DNA of 64,000 bases, taken from NCBI RefSeq assembly GCF_000153045.1, contig NZ_CH724160.1, forward strand, positions 559,142 through 623,141, given 5' to 3'. The DNA is from Synechococcus sp. WH 5701. Its GTDB lineage: Bacteria > Cyanobacteriota > Cyanobacteriia > PCC-6307 > Cyanobiaceae. The stretch's first letter is position 1. Every line of letters starts with the position of its first letter. Under the pieces are notes generated by a model. That model ran no database searches, had not been told where the DNA came from, and worked only from the letters and a program-made list of their open reading frames with translations. A program made the translations under genes and the position numbers. Below, piece after piece: positions 11,807-20,404 of the stretch.

Positions 11807-12463
11807 ATGGCGATCGAACTGATCCAGAAGCTGCCCGAACTGATCGGTGCGGCCGTGGCTGCCAATCCGATCGCCGGTTATGGGGCCATTTTCGGCGCCA
11901 TGTTCCTGGAGAACCTCTTCCCCCCCATCCCCTCGGAGCTGATCATGCCTCTGGGGGGGTTTTACGTGCAGCAGGGTCAGCTTGGCCTCGTGCCCGTGGT
12001 GCTGGCCGGTCTGGCGGGCACGGTGCTGGGGGCCCTGCCCTGGTATGGCGTCGGCCGCCTGGTCAATGAGGAGCGGATCGAGCACTGGCTCGAGCGCCAC
12101 GGCCGCTGGATCGGCATCAGCCCCCAGGAACTGCACCGCAGCCGCAACTGGTTCAGCCGCCACGGCACGGCCCTGGTGTTCTGGGGCCGGCTGGTGCCGG
12201 GCATCCGCACGCTGATCTCGGTTCCTGCCGGCATCGAGATGATGCCGCTGGTCCCCTTCCTGATCTGGACCACGGCCGGCAGCCTGATCTGGACCCTGCT
12301 GCTGACCGTGGCTGGCATGGCGCTCGGGGAGGGCTACGCCAACGTGGAGGTCTGGCTGCAGCCCGTGACCCAGGTGATCAAGGTGCTGCTGGTGCTCTCC
12401 GCGCTGGCCTTCGCCGCCTGGCTGGGGCTGCGCACCTGGAAAAAGCGCCAGGCCAGCCGCTGA
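11807..12463 (+). CDS. DedA-family membrane protein
   Basis: Integral membrane protein of the DedA/VTT superfamily; relatives are implicated in polyprenyl-phosphate or phospholipid flipping and in envelope homeostasis. The 218-residue chain has four to five hydrophobic segments. It begins with the conserved amphipathic re-entrant region (GAIFGAMFLENLFPPIPSE; relatives show E-x-x-x-P-x-P-x-E) and carries the typical FWGRLVPGIRTLISVPAG (R-x-x-P-G-x-R motif) between residues 124 and 142. ATG at 11807 fits the family N terminus. It follows ahcY by about 95 bp in the same direction; whether it is co-transcribed is unclear. Exact substrate is unknown. Confidence 0.92.
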   Translation: MAIELIQKLPELIGAAVAANPIAGYGAIFGAMFLENLFPPIPSELIMPLGGFYVQQGQLGLVPVVLAGLAGTVLGALPWYGVGRLVNEERIEHWLERHGRWIGISPQELHRSRNWFSRHGTALVFWGRLVPGIRTLISVPAGIEMMPLVPFLIWTTAGSLIWTLLLTVAGMALGEGYANVEVWLQPVTQVIKVLLVLSALAFAAWLGLRTWKKRQASR

Positions 12464-12491
12464 AGCAGGCCTGCAGTGTCCAGGGTCAGCT

Positions 12492-12887
12492 TCAGAAGGG
12501 CACTTCCTCGCTGCTGGGTTCGCCGCCGCCGTAGGCACCGCCGCCATCGCCGTAGGCCCCCTGCTCGGCATCGCGCTTGGAGCCCAGCAGTTCCAGCCGG
12601 TCGACCCGCACCACGGGCTTGCTGCGCTCCTCACCGGTGGCGCGGTCCGTCCAGCGATCGAGCTTGAAGGAGCCGATGATGCCCAGCAGCGAGCCTTTGC
12701 GGACGTAGTCGGCGGCCACCTGGGCCTGCTTGCCCCAGATCTCGAGGTTGAACCAGTCGGGTTCGTCGTCGCGGCTGCGGCGGTTCACGGCCAGCGTGAG
12801 ATTGGCCACCACGGTGCCGGATTCGAAGTAGCGCACTTCGGGGTCGCGGCCGGCACGGCCGACGAGGGTCACGGAATTCACACCCAT
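12492..12887 (-). CDS. ssb: Single-stranded DNA-binding protein
   Basis: Binds ssDNA as an OB-fold oligomer during replication, repair and recombination. The 131-residue protein opens with MGVNSVTLVGRAGRDPEVRY and shows WFNLEIWGKQAQVAADYVRK and GSLLGIIGSFKLDRW, the canonical OB strands. A glycine-rich linker leads to the acidic tip SSEEVPF, which corresponds to the partner-binding DDDIPF tail of E. coli SSB. The longer open frame reaches 13028, but the extra N-terminal residues are low-complexity and unlike the family, so ATG at 12887 is used. It is divergent from mreB, with about 170 bp between them for two promoters. Confidence 0.95.
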   Translation of the reverse strand: MGVNSVTLVGRAGRDPEVRYFESGTVVANLTLAVNRRSRDDEPDWFNLEIWGKQAQVAADYVRKGSLLGIIGSFKLDRWTDRATGEERSKPVVRVDRLELLGSKRDAEQGAYGDGGGAYGGGEPSSEEVPF

Positions 12888-13058
12888 GGGGGTCTCCAGA
12901 AAAGGGGGGGATGGGGTCACTTGGACCCATGATGCGCCACGTCCTGCAGCGCTTCTCTCTGCTGGTTCCACCCTTGGGCCCGGATGTCCCACCCCGGGTC
13001 TAGCCGAGGGGCTGTCCAAGGGGCCCACCTATGATTCGCCCCGCTTGACTGCTCACCA

Positions 13059-14105
13059 GTGTTCTTTCGTCGTTTCCAGCTCTCCCGTGACATCGGCATC
13101 GATCTGGGAACGGCCAACACCTTGATGTACGTGTCCGGCAAGGGGATCGTGCTTCAGGAACCGTCCGTGGTGGCGCTTGATCTGGAGAAGGGGGTGCCCC
13201 TGGCGGTGGGCGACGAGGCCAAATTGATGCTGGGCCGCACCCCCGGAAACATTCGCGCCGTGCGTCCCCTGCGCGATGGGGTGATCGCCGACTTCGACGC
13301 CGCCGAGATGATGATCAAGTCATTCATCCAGAAGGGCAACGAAGGCCGCGGCATCGTGGCGCCACGACTGGTGATCGGCATCCCCAGCGGCGTCACCGGC
13401 GTGGAGCGCCGGGCGGTGCGGGAGGCCGGTCTGGCCGGTGCCCGCGAGGTGCATCTGATTGATGAGCCGGTGGCGGCCGCGATCGGCGCCGGTCTGCCGG
13501 TCACCGAACCCGTCGGCACCATGATCGTCGACATCGGTGGCGGCACCACCGAAGTGGCTGTGCTCAGCCTTGGCGGCACCGTGCTCAGTGAGTCGGTGCG
13601 GGTGGCGGGTGATGAGATCAGCGATGCCATCACGGTGTATCTCAAGAAGGTGCACAACCTGGTGGTGGGCGAGCGCACTGCCGAGGAGATCAAGATCCGG
13701 ATCGGCTCCGCCTTCCCCGACGACGCCCACGATGAATCCTCGATGGATGTGCGCGGCCTGCACCTGCTCTCCGGCCTGCCCCGCACGATCAACATCCGCG
13801 CCGGCGACATCCGCGAAGCGATGGCCGAACCGCTCAACGTGATCGTCGAAGCCGTGAAACGCACCCTGGAGCGCACACCGCCTGAGCTGGCCGCCGACAT
13901 CGTCGATCGCGGCATCATGCTCGCCGGCGGTGGCGCCCTGGTGCGCGGCATCAGCGAGCTGATCAGCCACGAGACCGGCATCCTCACCCACGTGGCCCAG
14001 GATCCCCTGCTCTGCGTGGTCAACGGCTGCGGCCAGGTGCTGGAGGACTACAAGCGTCTGGAGCGGGTTCTCGACACCCCTGACTTCTCCCGTCTCTCCA
14101 CCTGA
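13059..14105 (+). CDS. mreB: Rod shape-determining actin homologue MreB
   Basis: Cytoskeletal ATPase that organises lateral wall synthesis at the inner membrane. Actin-fold marks are clear: phosphate-1 loop RDIGIDLGTANTLMYV, phosphate-2 loop GTMIVDIGGGTTEVAVLSLGG and adenosine loop GIMLAGGGALVRGI. The 348-residue length is standard. The first residues (MFFRRFQLSRD) form a short amphipathic membrane-binding stretch. Translation starts at GTG 13059; no upstream ATG exists in the frame. mreC follows five bases after the stop and mreD three bases after that, the usual mreBCD operon. Confidence 0.98.
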   Translation: MFFRRFQLSRDIGIDLGTANTLMYVSGKGIVLQEPSVVALDLEKGVPLAVGDEAKLMLGRTPGNIRAVRPLRDGVIADFDAAEMMIKSFIQKGNEGRGIVAPRLVIGIPSGVTGVERRAVREAGLAGAREVHLIDEPVAAAIGAGLPVTEPVGTMIVDIGGGTTEVAVLSLGGTVLSESVRVAGDEISDAITVYLKKVHNLVVGERTAEEIKIRIGSAFPDDAHDESSMDVRGLHLLSGLPRTINIRAGDIREAMAEPLNVIVEAVKRTLERTPPELAADIVDRGIMLAGGGALVRGISELISHETGILTHVAQDPLLCVVNGCGQVLEDYKRLERVLDTPDFSRLST

Positions 14106-14110
14106 GTCCT

Positions 14111-14875
14111 GTGCCGTTCGGACGCCTCTCCCGCGTCCCCTGGCTGAGGCCGGTGGTCGGAGCCTGGCCGTGGGCCCTGGTGGCGTTCGCCCTGGTGGCG
14201 GTTCGCCTCAGCAAGGGCGCCCTGCTCAGCGATACCTACGCCCTGCTGAGCCGCCCCTTCTGGCCCGGCAGCGCCCAGAAGGAGTGGTTGCAGGCGGCTC
14301 AGCAGCTGGATCAGCAGACCAGGCTCAGTCAGCTGGAGCTCGACAACCGCCGCCTGCGCCGCCTGCTTGACTTGCAGCGGGCCGATCCCGGCAAGGTCAC
14401 CGCACCGGTGATTTCCCGTGAGCCGGGCGACTGGTGGCATCAATTGGTGCTTGGTGCCGGCGGGCTCCAGGGCATCCAGCCGGGGGATTCGGTGATCGCT
14501 CCCGGCGGCCTGATCGGGCGGGTGGACAGCGTCACCCCCACCACCGCCCGGGTGGCCCTGCTCACCGACACCTCCAGCAAGGTGGGTGTCTGGGTGGGGC
14601 GCACTCAGCGCCATGGACTGCTCACCGGGGTCGGCAGCAACAGGCCTGTGCTGCGCTTCCTCGAGAAGGATCCCCAGGTGCGCCCGGGCGATGTGGTGGT
14701 CACCTCCCCCGCCAGCACCCTGGTGCCCCCGGGCCTGAGCGTGGGGGTGATCCAGTCGGTGGATGAGAAGGCGGTGCCGGCCACGCTGGCGGTGGTGCAG
14801 CTGAGCGCCCCGGTGGCTTCGGTCGACTGGGTGCAGGTGCTCACCCGCCGGGGCCCCGCTCCGGCGGGATCCTGA
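14111..14875 (+). CDS. mreC: Rod shape-determining protein MreC
   Basis: Bitopic inner-membrane protein that links MreB to the periplasmic penicillin-binding machinery. A single transmembrane segment lies near residues 15-35 (VVGAWPWALVAFALVAVRL), then a coiled-coil region rich in Gln/Leu/Arg (QAAQQLDQQTRLSQLELDNR) that mediates dimerisation, and the beta-rich periplasmic domain with VISREPGDWWHQLVLGAG and GLIGRVDSVTPTTARVAL. Length of 254 residues is typical. Start is GTG at 14111, five bases after mreB. Operon membership supports the call. Confidence 0.95.
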   Translation: MPFGRLSRVPWLRPVVGAWPWALVAFALVAVRLSKGALLSDTYALLSRPFWPGSAQKEWLQAAQQLDQQTRLSQLELDNRRLRRLLDLQRADPGKVTAPVISREPGDWWHQLVLGAGGLQGIQPGDSVIAPGGLIGRVDSVTPTTARVALLTDTSSKVGVWVGRTQRHGLLTGVGSNRPVLRFLEKDPQVRPGDVVVTSPASTLVPPGLSVGVIQSVDEKAVPATLAVVQLSAPVASVDWVQVLTRRGPAPAGS

Positions 14876-14878
14876 ACC

Positions 14879-15391
14879 ATGGCCAGCCTGCACCGCCGCC
14901 CCCTCTTCGTGGTCAGCGCCTTGGTGGTGCCGCTGCTCACCCTGGCGGCGCCTGGCGTGCTGCGGATCGGCGGGGTTCCCCCCAGCTGGGCGGTGCTCTG
15001 GCTGCTGCCCTGGTCGCTGGCGGATGGGCCCCTCTCCGGTGCCCTGGCGGGGCTGGCCCTAGGCCTCCTGCTCGACACCCTCCATCTCGGCGGTGCCACC
15101 CAGATGCCTGCCCTGGCCCTGCTGGGCTGGTGGTGGGGGCGGCTGCCGCGGCGGGGCCCGCCGATCGAACGCAGCTTCAGCCTCGGCCTGCTGGCCATGC
15201 TCGGCAGCGCGCTGCTGGGGCTGAGTGTGCTGCTGCAGCGCCAGGCGGGCAGCGGCTGGGCGGCACTGCTCACAGCGGCAAGCCTGCACACCCTGCTGGC
15301 GCAGGTGTTGGTCACGGCCCTGCTGGCACCGATGATCTGTTCGTTGCTGCTGTTGCTCTGGCGACGGCACAGTGCCAGCGCGCGGGGGTGA
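14879..15391 (+). CDS. mreD: Rod shape-determining protein MreD
   Basis: Small polytopic membrane partner of MreB and MreC. The 170 residues consist almost wholly of hydrophobic stretches (five likely transmembrane segments from about residue 10 to 162) with short Arg-rich loops. Sequence conservation in MreD is weak, so the call rests on topology, size and its place directly after mreC. The mid-protein GALAGLALGLLLDTLHL is like the family's conserved G-x-x-x-G-L-x-x-D region. The stop at 15391 lies just before the next gene's ATG at 15396. Confidence 0.9.
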   Translation: MASLHRRPLFVVSALVVPLLTLAAPGVLRIGGVPPSWAVLWLLPWSLADGPLSGALAGLALGLLLDTLHLGGATQMPALALLGWWWGRLPRRGPPIERSFSLGLLAMLGSALLGLSVLLQRQAGSGWAALLTAASLHTLLAQVLVTALLAPMICSLLLLLWRRHSASARG

Positions 15392-15395
15392 TGGG

Positions 15396-16721
15396 ATGAC
15401 GAAACCGGTGCTGGATCGGCCCTTCAATCCCGGGCGCCGCTGGAGCCGGCGTGAGCTGATGGGCAGCGCCCTGCTCGCGTTGCTGGCCGGCTGCGGGGTC
15501 CGTCGCCCCAGCGGACCGGAGCTGCAGTTCTGGACCCTTGATCTGGCCCCCAAGTTCAATGACTACCTGCGTGGGGTGATCGCCGCCTGGGAACGGGAGA
15601 ATCCTGGCCTGAAGGTGCGCTGGACCGATGTGCCCTGGGGGTCGGTGGAGCGCAAGCTGCTGGCGGCGGTGTTCGCCCGCACGGCGCCGGATGTGGTGAA
15701 CCTGAACCCGCTGTTTGCGGCCAACCTCGCCAGCAAGGGAGGGCTGATGGATCTGGATCCGCTCCTGCCCCCGGATGCCGCTGCCACCTACCTGCCCCTG
15801 ATCTGGCAGGCCAGCCGCCAGGACGGCGGGCAGTTCGCGATTCCCTGGTACCTCACGGCGCGGATCTCCCTGAGCAACAGCGACCTGCTCACCCGGGCGG
15901 GTTACAGCCAGCCGCCCAGCCGCTGGGAGGAGGTGCCGGCCTTCGCCGAGGCGGTCAGGCGTCGCACCGGCAAATACGCCCTGTTCGTCACGGTGGTGCC
16001 CGACGATTCCGCCGAGCTGCTGGAGTCGATGGTGCAGATGGGGGTGACCCTGCAGGATCAGCGCCAGCGCGCCGCTTTCAACTCCCCGGCGGGTCGCCGG
16101 GCCTTCGCCTTCTGGAGCGACCTCTACCGGCGGGGCCTGCTGCCGCGGGAGGTGGTGAGCCAGGGCTACCGCCGGGCCGTGGAGCTCTACCAGAGTGGTG
16201 AACTGGCCCTGCTCTCCAGCGGCGCCGAGTTCCTGCGCAGCATTCAGACCAATGCCCCGGGCATTGCCGCCGTCACCCGGCCGGGGCCGCCGCTGACGGG
16301 CCCCGACGGGCTGGCGAACGTGGCGGTGATGAACCTGGCCGTCTCGCGCCAGAGCACCAAAGCGAAGCAGGCGCTCAGTTTTGCCCTCTACCTCACCAAT
16401 GCCGCCAACCAGGCCCGCTTTGCCGAGGAAGCCCGGGTGCTGCCTTCGGCGCGGCAGGCCCTGAAGAGCATCGAGCAGGGATTGCGCCAGCAGACGCCCG
16501 CCGATGCCCAGGAGCGGCTGGTGCGGCAGGCGCGACTGCAGTCGGTGGAGACCCTCGGCCGGGCGCGGGTGCTGGTGCCCGCCACCCCCGGGGTGAAGAG
16601 GTTGCAGGCGATTCTTTACCGCCAGCTGCAGCGGGCGATGCTTGGCCAGATCGAGAGTGATCAGGCGCTGGCGGAAGCGGAGCGCGACTGGAACGTGTAT
16701 GCCGAAGCCCGCTGGCCCTGA
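15396..16721 (+). CDS. Sugar ABC-transporter substrate-binding lipoprotein
   Basis: Predicted extracytoplasmic solute-binding protein, family 1 (carbohydrates). The N terminus has a twin-arginine-like stretch (RRWSRRELMG) and a lipobox LLAGC with C33, suggesting Tat export and lipid anchoring. The mature part shows the type 1 pattern: LQFWTLDLAPKFNDYL, a region reading WERENPGLKVRWTDVPW, APDVVNLNP, and a C-terminal KAKQALSFALYLTN segment. The 441-residue length is usual. No permease or ATPase gene is adjacent, so the partner must be elsewhere. It follows mreD by four bases, which suggests co-transcription with mreBCD. The ligand is not known. Confidence 0.88.
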   Translation: MTKPVLDRPFNPGRRWSRRELMGSALLALLAGCGVRRPSGPELQFWTLDLAPKFNDYLRGVIAAWERENPGLKVRWTDVPWGSVERKLLAAVFARTAPDVVNLNPLFAANLASKGGLMDLDPLLPPDAAATYLPLIWQASRQDGGQFAIPWYLTARISLSNSDLLTRAGYSQPPSRWEEVPAFAEAVRRRTGKYALFVTVVPDDSAELLESMVQMGVTLQDQRQRAAFNSPAGRRAFAFWSDLYRRGLLPREVVSQGYRRAVELYQSGELALLSSGAEFLRSIQTNAPGIAAVTRPGPPLTGPDGLANVAVMNLAVSRQSTKAKQALSFALYLTNAANQARFAEEARVLPSARQALKSIEQGLRQQTPADAQERLVRQARLQSVETLGRARVLVPATPGVKRLQAILYRQLQRAMLGQIESDQALAEAERDWNVYAEARWP

Positions 16722-16850
16722 CTGGGCGCCCCTCCAGACTTCATGAATAAATCATTAAGTCTTGGCTGAGTCCCCGCGCAGAGGCTGAGCGTTGGTCGCT
16801 CTGTAACAGCCCCACAAGGTAGGGTTGCTTTTCTTCATGACTGGACTCCG

Positions 16851-17657
16851 ATGCCCCTGGAAGCGGATCCCCAGCAGCTGCAGGGTGTGTCTTCCCCGGA
16901 GTCTTCGTCAGAACCCTGCGCCACCGTGCTGGTGGTCGACGACGAAGCCACCGTGCGCCGTGTGCTGGTGATGCGCCTGCAGCTGGCCGGCTACCGGGTG
17001 GTCTGCGCCGAGGACGGTGAGCAGGCCCTTTCCCTCTTCCACGACGAGCAGCCCGACCTGGTGGTGCTCGATGTGATGCTGCCCAAGCTGGATGGCTTCG
17101 CTGTCTGCCGCAGGCTGCGGGCTGAATCCTGCGTGCCGATCATCTTTCTCTCGGCACTTGATGCCATTGCCGAGCGGGTGGCCGGCCTGGATCTCGGCGC
17201 CGACGACTACCTGCCCAAGCCGTTCAGCCCCAAGGAGCTCGAGGCCCGCATCGCCACCATCCTGCGGCGGGTGGGCAGGGGCTCCGCGGCAGCCGAATCC
17301 CGCGATGTGCCTGCTGGGCAGGGGGTGTTGCGGGTGGGGGATCTGGTCGTCGACACCAACCGCCGCCAGGTCACCCGCGAGGGTGAGCGCATCGGCCTCA
17401 CCTACACCGAATTCAGCCTGCTGGAGCTGCTCTTCCGTGATCCCGGCCGGGTTGTGCCCCGGGCCGAGATCCTCGAGCAGCTCTGGGGCTATCCCCCTCG
17501 CCGTGCCGCCGACCTGCGCGTGGTCGATGTCTATGTGGCCCGCCTGCGCGGCAAGCTCGAGCCCGATCCGCGCAACCCCGAGCTGATCCTCACGGTGCGA
17601 GGCACCGGCTATGCCTCCCAGCGGATGGCCGAGGCGGCCGTCGCGGCCACGGCCTGA
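16851..17657 (+). CDS. rpaB: OmpR-family response regulator RpaB
   Basis: DNA-binding regulator of high-light and photosystem genes in cyanobacteria, normally paired with histidine kinase NblS (Hik33). Receiver domain: [14 protein letters not shown] with the acidic pair, phospho-acceptor Asp in [13 protein letters not shown], and the Lys in [14 protein letters not shown]. The C-terminal winged helix includes [26 protein letters not shown] [12 protein letters not shown], and [16 protein letters not shown] ending [13 protein letters not shown]. The ordering and the phrases [18 protein letters not shown] and NPELILTxRGTGY are characteristic of RpaB. An N-terminal tail of about 25 residues is extra. 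No clear HLR1 repeat was seen in the 130-bp upstream region. Confidence 0.92.
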   Translation: MPLEADPQQLQGVSSPESSSEPCATVLVVDDEATVRRVLVMRLQLAGYRVVCAEDGEQALSLFHDEQPDLVVLDVMLPKLDGFAVCRRLRAESCVPIIFLSALDAIAERVAGLDLGADDYLPKPFSPKELEARIATILRRVGRGSAAAESRDVPAGQGVLRVGDLVVDTNRRQVTREGERIGLTYTEFSLLELLFRDPGRVVPRAEILEQLWGYPPRRAADLRVVDVYVARLRGKLEPDPRNPELILTVRGTGYASQRMAEAAVAATA

Positions 17658-17696
17658 GACCCATCCTGAAGCCCTCGGTCCTTCAGGATGGGTCTC
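17656..17696 (+). terminator. Perfect 16-bp hairpin at the rpaB stop codon
   Basis: Arms 17656-17671 (GAGACCCATCCTGAAG) and 17681-17696 are exact reverse complements around a 9-nt loop. The left arm overlaps the rpaB stop codon. No T-run follows, so it is either a weak intrinsic terminator or an RNA-stabilising or attenuating structure. The likely lysS start TTG lies only 19 nt after it. Confidence 0.75.
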
Positions 17697-17715
17697 CTGT
17701 CTGAGATCTGTCCCC

Positions 17716-19236
17716 TTGCCGGAGACGCGCTTCAACCGCCTGGAGCAGGCCCGACTGGACAAGGCTGAGGTCCTCAGGGGCCTGGGCCAGGGACCCTATG
17801 GCCTGCGCTTCGACCCCAGCCACCGTCACGCTGAGCTGCAGCGTCTGCATGCCGATCTGGCCAACGGTCAGGAGCGGGATGAGCGGGTTTCGGTGGCCGG
17901 GCGGGTGATGACCCGCCGGGTGATGGGCAAGCTGGCCTTCTTCACCCTGCTCGATGAGACCGGCCCGATCCAGCTGTTCATCGAGAAGGCCACCCTGGCG
18001 GCGGCCCTGCCGGATCAGCCCGAGGCCTTCACCCAGCTCACCACCCTGGTGGACGCCGGCGACTGGATCGGTGTGAGCGGAAGTCTGCGCCGTACCGACC
18101 GGGGCGAGCTCTCGGTGAAGGTGACCGGCTGGCAGATGCTGACCAAGGCCCTGCAGCCACTCCCCGACAAGTGGCACGGCCTGGCGGACGTGGAGAAGCG
18201 TTACCGCCAGCGCTACCTCGATCTGGTGGTCTCGCCCCAGACCCGCGAGACCTTCCGGCGCCGGGCCCTGCTGGTGAGCGGCATCCGCCGCTGGCTGGAT
18301 GAGCGCCAGTTCCTGGAGATCGAAACGCCGGTCCTCAACGCCGAGGCCGGTGGTGCCGACGCCCGGCCCTTCACCACCCACCACAACACCCTCGATCTGC
18401 CCCTGGTGCTGCGGATCGCCACCGAACTGCACCTCAAGCGCCTGGTGGTGGGCGGTTTCGAGCGGGTCTACGAACTGGGCCGCATCTTCCGCAACGAAGG
18501 GGTGAGCACGCGCCACAATCCTGAGTTCACCACGGTCGAGATCTATCAGGCCTACGCCGATTACACCGACATGATGGTGCTCACCGAGGAGCTGATCGCC
18601 TCGGTCTGCCAGCAGGTGTGCGGCACCACGGCCATCGAGTATCAGGGCACCGCCATCGACCTGACCCCCCCCTGGCGGCGGGCCACCATGCATGAGCTGG
18701 TGGAGCAGGCCACGGGCCTGGATTTCAACGGCTTCAGCAGCCGCGAGCAGGCCGCCGCCGCCATGGCCGCCGCGGGCCTGGAGGTGCCTGAGGCGGCCGA
18801 CAGCGTGGGTCGACTGCTCAACGAAGCTTTCGAGCAACGGGTGGAGGACTCGCTGATTCAGCCCACCTTCGTGACCGACTACCCGGTGGAGAACTCCCCC
18901 CTCGCCCGCGCTCACCGCAGCAAGCCCGGGCTGGTGGAGCGCTTCGAGCTGTTCATCGTTGGCCGTGAAACCGCCAACGCCTTCAGTGAGTTGATTGATC
19001 CGATCGACCAGCGCCGGCGGCTGGAAGCCCAGCAGGAGCGCCGTGCGGCGGGCGATCTGGAGGCCCATGGGGTCGACGAAGACTTCCTCCATGCCCTCGA
19101 AGTGGGCATGCCCCCCACCGGCGGACTGGGCATCGGCATCGATCGGCTGGCGATGCTGCTCACCGACAGCCCGAGCATCCGCGACGTGATCGCTTTCCCC
19201 CTGCTACGGCCGGAAGCGGTGCCGCCGGTGGGCTGA
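17716..19236 (+). CDS. lysS: Lysyl-tRNA synthetase (class II)
   Basis: Charges tRNA-Lys with lysine. The N-terminal OB-fold anticodon-binding domain includes [20 protein letters not shown] and [12 protein letters not shown]. The catalytic core has class II motif 1 near [17 protein letters not shown], motif 2 [18 protein letters not shown] and motif 3 [15 protein letters not shown] followed by RDVIAFPL. Length is 506 residues, equal to E. coli LysS. The open frame extends upstream into rpaB, but homology begins around [20 protein letters not shown] 17716 is the only plausible initiator there. Little space is left for a separate promoter, so expression by read-through from rpaB through the hairpin or from a promoter inside rpaB is likely. 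Confidence 0.95.
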   Translation: MPETRFNRLEQARLDKAEVLRGLGQGPYGLRFDPSHRHAELQRLHADLANGQERDERVSVAGRVMTRRVMGKLAFFTLLDETGPIQLFIEKATLAAALPDQPEAFTQLTTLVDAGDWIGVSGSLRRTDRGELSVKVTGWQMLTKALQPLPDKWHGLADVEKRYRQRYLDLVVSPQTRETFRRRALLVSGIRRWLDERQFLEIETPVLNAEAGGADARPFTTHHNTLDLPLVLRIATELHLKRLVVGGFERVYELGRIFRNEGVSTRHNPEFTTVEIYQAYADYTDMMVLTEELIASVCQQVCGTTAIEYQGTAIDLTPPWRRATMHELVEQATGLDFNGFSSREQAAAAMAAAGLEVPEAADSVGRLLNEAFEQRVEDSLIQPTFVTDYPVENSPLARAHRSKPGLVERFELFIVGRETANAFSELIDPIDQRRRLEAQQERRAAGDLEAHGVDEDFLHALEVGMPPTGGLGIGIDRLAMLLTDSPSIRDVIAFPLLRPEAVPPVG

Positions 19237-19283
19237 ACCGGCGCAATGAGATAATTAACCGTACTCGGACTATCCCCCAGCCC

Positions 19284-19547
19284 ATGAGCGGTGAGCGCGT
19301 CGGTTTCCGCTTCAAACACGCGGATGCGGTGGTCAAGCGCAATCCTCAGGGTCGCTCCCGCCGGGGCTGGGTGATGGAGCCTGTTGAGCAGACCACCAGC
19401 CGTGGCACCAAGATGCCCGCTTACCGCATCCGCTGGCGCGACAGTGAGCGGCCCGAGATCGTCCTGCAGCACATGCTGATCGCCGATCCCGATCCCACTC
19501 CTCCTCCAGAAGGGGTGAGCCTGGAGCCCCCCGCTCCGAAGAAGTAA
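19284..19547 (+). CDS. Small basic hypothetical protein
   Basis: An 87-residue soluble protein with no recognised domain. The N-terminal two thirds are rich in Arg, Lys and Val with an SH3-like alternation (RVGFRFKHADAVVKRNPQ, MEPVEQTTSRGTKMPAYRI, RWRDSERPEIVLQHMLI), and the tail is proline-rich. The pattern resembles small beta-barrel proteins. The ATG at 19284 follows an AT-rich stretch (GAGATAATTAACC) that could carry a -10 box. It sits 47 bp after lysS in the same direction. Proteins of this look accompany lysS in picocyanobacteria as far as I recall, but the function is unknown. Confidence 0.7.
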   Translation: MSGERVGFRFKHADAVVKRNPQGRSRRGWVMEPVEQTTSRGTKMPAYRIRWRDSERPEIVLQHMLIADPDPTPPPEGVSLEPPAPKK

Positions 19548-19587
19548 GCCCGCTCCAACGACCGGCCGCCCCCTTCAGCTCAGCTGT

Positions 19588-20388
19588 TCAGCTCCAGCCC
19601 CTGAGGCGGTACACGAGCAGGCCGAGATGTTCCTTGATGGCGAGGCTGCTCAGCAGCAGTGAGCCGGCGTCGGGCCAGAGCGACAGCAGCACCGATCCGG
19701 CGGTGGGCCTGCCGAGCTGATCACGGGCCGGCAGCAGGTAGTCGCAGGCCACCGGCACCACCTGGAGCCCGCTCTGGCGGCGGAAGCTGGCCAGGGCCCT
19801 GGGCATGTGCAGGGCGCTGGTCACCAGCAGCACCGTGCTCCAGCCGCGGGATTGGCCGATCCGCCGCAGATCCCTCGCCTCCTCGGCGGTGGTCCTGGCC
19901 TGATCACTGACCAGAAGGCGATCCGCGGGGACACCCAGCTCCAGCGCCAGGCTGCGGGCGCTGATGGCTTCAGCTGGGGCGGGATCCCCGCCGCTGAAGC
20001 TCACCCGGCCTCCGCTCAGCAGCAGCAGGGGCGCCCGCTGGTCCCGCAGCAGCCGGATCCCGCTCAGCAGCCGGTCGCCAGCCTCGTTCACCTCCACTCC
20101 GGCCCTGGGGGGCAACGCCGCCCGCAGGCCTCCGCCCAGCACCACGATGGCGTCGCCCCGGGGTACGGGCGCGGGCGTCAGGCGGGCACTGCGGGCCTCC
20201 AGCCCCCAGACCAGTTCCCTGGCGGTGAGCGGCATGGCGCTGATCCAGAGCATGGCCAGGCCAAGGCCCCCCAGGGGGCCGCTCCAGCGGCGCCGCGGCC
20301 CCACCAGCAGGCCGGCCAGAGCCAGCAGCAGGCCCAGGCTCAGCGGATAGAGCAGTTGCGGCAGCAATTTCGAGAGCAGAAAGCCCAT
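19588..20388 (-). CDS. YdcF/SanA-family (DUF218) membrane-anchored protein
   Basis: Member of the ElyC/SanA/YdcF group, proteins linked to envelope polysaccharide or peptidoglycan precursor metabolism. The 266 residues begin with two membrane segments (about 8-28 and 37-55) and continue into the DUF218 domain, seen in GDAIVVLGGGL, a region LLSGIRLLRDQRAPLLLLSG, AEARDLRRIGQ and VLLVTSALHMPRALASF. These are the normal strand and helix landmarks, with the STxxN/E loop as ARTTAEEA. It is the last gene of the leftward set starting at egtB, 16 bp after the coiled-coil protein, so it may belong to that operon though a role in ergothioneine synthesis is not implied. Confidence 0.88.
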   Translation of the reverse strand: MGFLLSKLLPQLLYPLSLGLLLALAGLLVGPRRRWSGPLGGLGLAMLWISAMPLTARELVWGLEARSARLTPAPVPRGDAIVVLGGGLRAALPPRAGVEVNEAGDRLLSGIRLLRDQRAPLLLLSGGRVSFSGGDPAPAEAISARSLALELGVPADRLLVSDQARTTAEEARDLRRIGQSRGWSTVLLVTSALHMPRALASFRRQSGLQVVPVACDYLLPARDQLGRPTAGSVLLSLWPDAGSLLLSSLAIKEHLGLLVYRLRGWS

Positions 20389-20404
20389 GGGAGGGAGCTC
20401 CTGC

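Noticed and set aside
16722..16850. Possible HLR1 element upstream of rpaB
   Set aside because: No paired TTACA-type direct repeats with the required spacing could be found.
17683..19092. 469-codon minus-strand frame antisense to lysS
   Set aside because: Mirror frame of a certain gene with compositionally biased translation.
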